Part shown: positions 63,098 to 64,000 of the stretch, piece after piece | Layout: every line of letters starts with the position of its first letter | Numbering within the stretch: the first letter of the stretch is position 1 | Made by a program: the position numbers and the translations under genes | Notes under the pieces: generated by a model | The model's input: only the letters and a program-made list of their open reading frames with translations | Database searches by the model: none | What the model was told of the DNA's origin: nothing | Assembly (NCBI GenBank): GCA_963974475.1 | Contig: CAXBCR010000002.1 | Coordinates: 186,001 to 250,000, forward strand | Length of the DNA stretch: 64,000 nucleotides | Source: CAJXZP01 sp963974475 | GTDB taxonomy: Bacteria > Bacteroidota > Bacteroidia > Flavobacteriales_G > Salibacteraceae | Direction of reading: 5' to 3'

Positions 63098-64000
63098 TTA
63101 TTTGATGAATTTGTAAACCGCTTTTTCTCCCTTATTTTGGATGGAAAGTAGATAAACCCCCGCTAGATAGTTGGAGGTATTTAATTGAATTATTCCTGTT
63201 GCTGTAACCGTGGAGGTAGTTATTAATTTCCCGGTTAAATCGGTTACTTCAATCACCGCTCTACCAGAAAGTTCGTTTCCTAAATCGATAGTCAATTGGT
63301 TGATTACCGGATTTGGATATACCTGTACCGCTACAAATTGAGGTGCTATTATTCCGGTAGCAATACTGGTTTCTACCGTATTAGTATTTACCGCAACTCT
63401 TATTTTGTCGGTTCCTTTTTGCGTATCCGTAAGCGTTACAGTCAAAGAACTAGTCGTTTTTCCAGCTACTTCGGGATAAATAATATAAGTCCCTAATGCT
63501 AGATTAGACACATTAAATGTACCGGTATTGTCACTGTAAGCGTATGCCACAGGTAATCCATCGGTATCGGTAATCATCACATTGATATCAGATATTGGGT
63601 CTCCAACCTTATTTGCTCCTTGGCTCACCAGCCCACCAATAAAACCTGATCCACCATTATTTGATCCGGGCACTAAATTCACGTCCACGTTAGCAAGGTT
63701 AGATTGGTTTAAAACTACATTGGTCGCATTGCTCCATAAAACCACCCCTCCATAATTAGTTACTGCATGGTAACTAGGTAAATAGGTGGTGTAATTTACC
63801 GATGCTGGACTCAACGCTGCTTTTACCAAATAGGTTCCGTAGGCTACACTACTGAAATAATAAACACCGAATGAATCAATAATCGCAGTATCAATGGCTG
63901 TTAAAGTTCCCGCTGCAGAATCGTATCCAATCAAAAAGACAACTCCGTCATCAGCGGCAGCGGTTCCGTAAGTAATAATTCCAGAAATATTACCATGCGT
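63098..64000 (-). CDS. T9SS-secreted protein, 5' partial
   Basis: The frame is open to the window edge (first visible codons THGNISGIITYGTAAADD), so the N-terminus lies outside. Visible are two or more carboxypeptidase-regulatory/SdrD-like beta domains (GVYYFSSVAYGTYLVKAAL; VMITDTDGLPVAYAYSDNTG..LALGTYIIYPEV) and a type A T9SS sorting domain (VQVYPNPVINQLTIDL, AVIEVTDLTGKLITT, YLAGVYLLSIQNKGEKAVYKFIK). It is probably a surface or extracellular protein of unknown cargo. A terminator follows. Confidence 0.88.
   Translation of the reverse strand, partial: THGNISGIITYGTAAADDGVVFLIGYDSAAGTLTAIDTAIIDSFGVYYFSSVAYGTYLVKAALSPASVNYTTYLPSYHAVTNYGGVVLWSNATNVVLNQSNLANVDVNLVPGSNNGGSGFIGGLVSQGANKVGDPISDINVMITDTDGLPVAYAYSDNTGTFNVSNLALGTYIIYPEVAGKTTSSLTVTLTDTQKGTDKIRVAVNTNTVETSIATGIIAPQFVAVQVYPNPVINQLTIDLGNELSGRAVIEVTDLTGKLITTSTVTATGIIQLNTSNYLAGVYLLSIQNKGEKAVYKFIK

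Overview
The window looks like a piece of chromosome from a low-GC member of the Bacteroidota, most likely Flavobacteriales-like. Reasons: many secreted proteins end in a type IX secretion (T9SS) C-terminal sorting domain; promoters carry the TAnnTTTG -7 element of Bacteroidota; Shine-Dalgarno sequences are mostly absent; and PorE-like, YhhN, DUF3784, ISAon1 and ISAs1 genes of Bacteroidota type are present. No rRNA, tRNA or CRISPR array was seen.

Layout. 1-8.4 kb: envelope genes (a PorE-like TPR/propeller/OmpA protein cut by the window edge, a 12-repeat TPR-like periplasmic protein, a second OmpA-domain protein, a YhhN membrane protein) around the tRNA-modifying gene mtaB. 8.9-14.7 kb: a very large cation-chloride-cotransporter-like permease fused to a degenerate ATPase module, overlapping a small MscS-like membrane protein. 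14.8-15.8 kb: an Xre/RES toxin-antitoxin pair. 15.8-19.4 kb: nucleoid-associated protein, alpha/beta hydrolase, aldehyde dehydrogenase. 19.8-24.4 kb: a 1523-residue T9SS surface protein with 216-bp repeats. 24.6-46.8 kb: mostly housekeeping genes (priA, heptose kinase, aminotransferase, M1 peptidase, DUF192, ChaN, cold-shock protein, arginase, argS, ffh, folD, a LytS/LytTR two-component pair, a split YeeE/YedE sulfur transporter, ndk, VOC protein, SulP transporter).

46.9-54.0 kb is an accessory island. Both outer ends carry the same terminal inverted repeat of an ISAon1-type element, facing outward, so it looks like a composite transposon. It holds an ISAon1 copy with a split transposase, a gene fragment cut by that IS, two outer-membrane barrels, a GH16 glucanase with a T9SS tail, a secreted protein with a self-cleaving S74 chaperone domain, a DUF3784 membrane protein and an ISAs1 element whose transposase is split at a canonical slippery heptamer. 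Decayed and intact copies of one small T9SS gene flank the island. The most striking observation is a heptanucleotide tandem repeat between the ATG and the signal peptide of the S74 gene. With the present six units the ATG is out of frame; with five it would open a complete secreted protein. This is a candidate phase-variation switch at the head of the four-gene S74/GH16/OMP/OMP cluster.

54-64 kb: a GNAT acetyltransferase, an RmlD-like reductase, an AsmA-family protein, an EF-hand lipoprotein, MarC, a small basic protein, and an ECF sigma factor overlapping a protein that joins a cytosolic anti-sigma-like segment, one membrane helix, a long disordered linker and an outer-membrane barrel. That architecture matches dual-membrane-spanning anti-sigma factors. 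A T9SS protein runs off the right edge.
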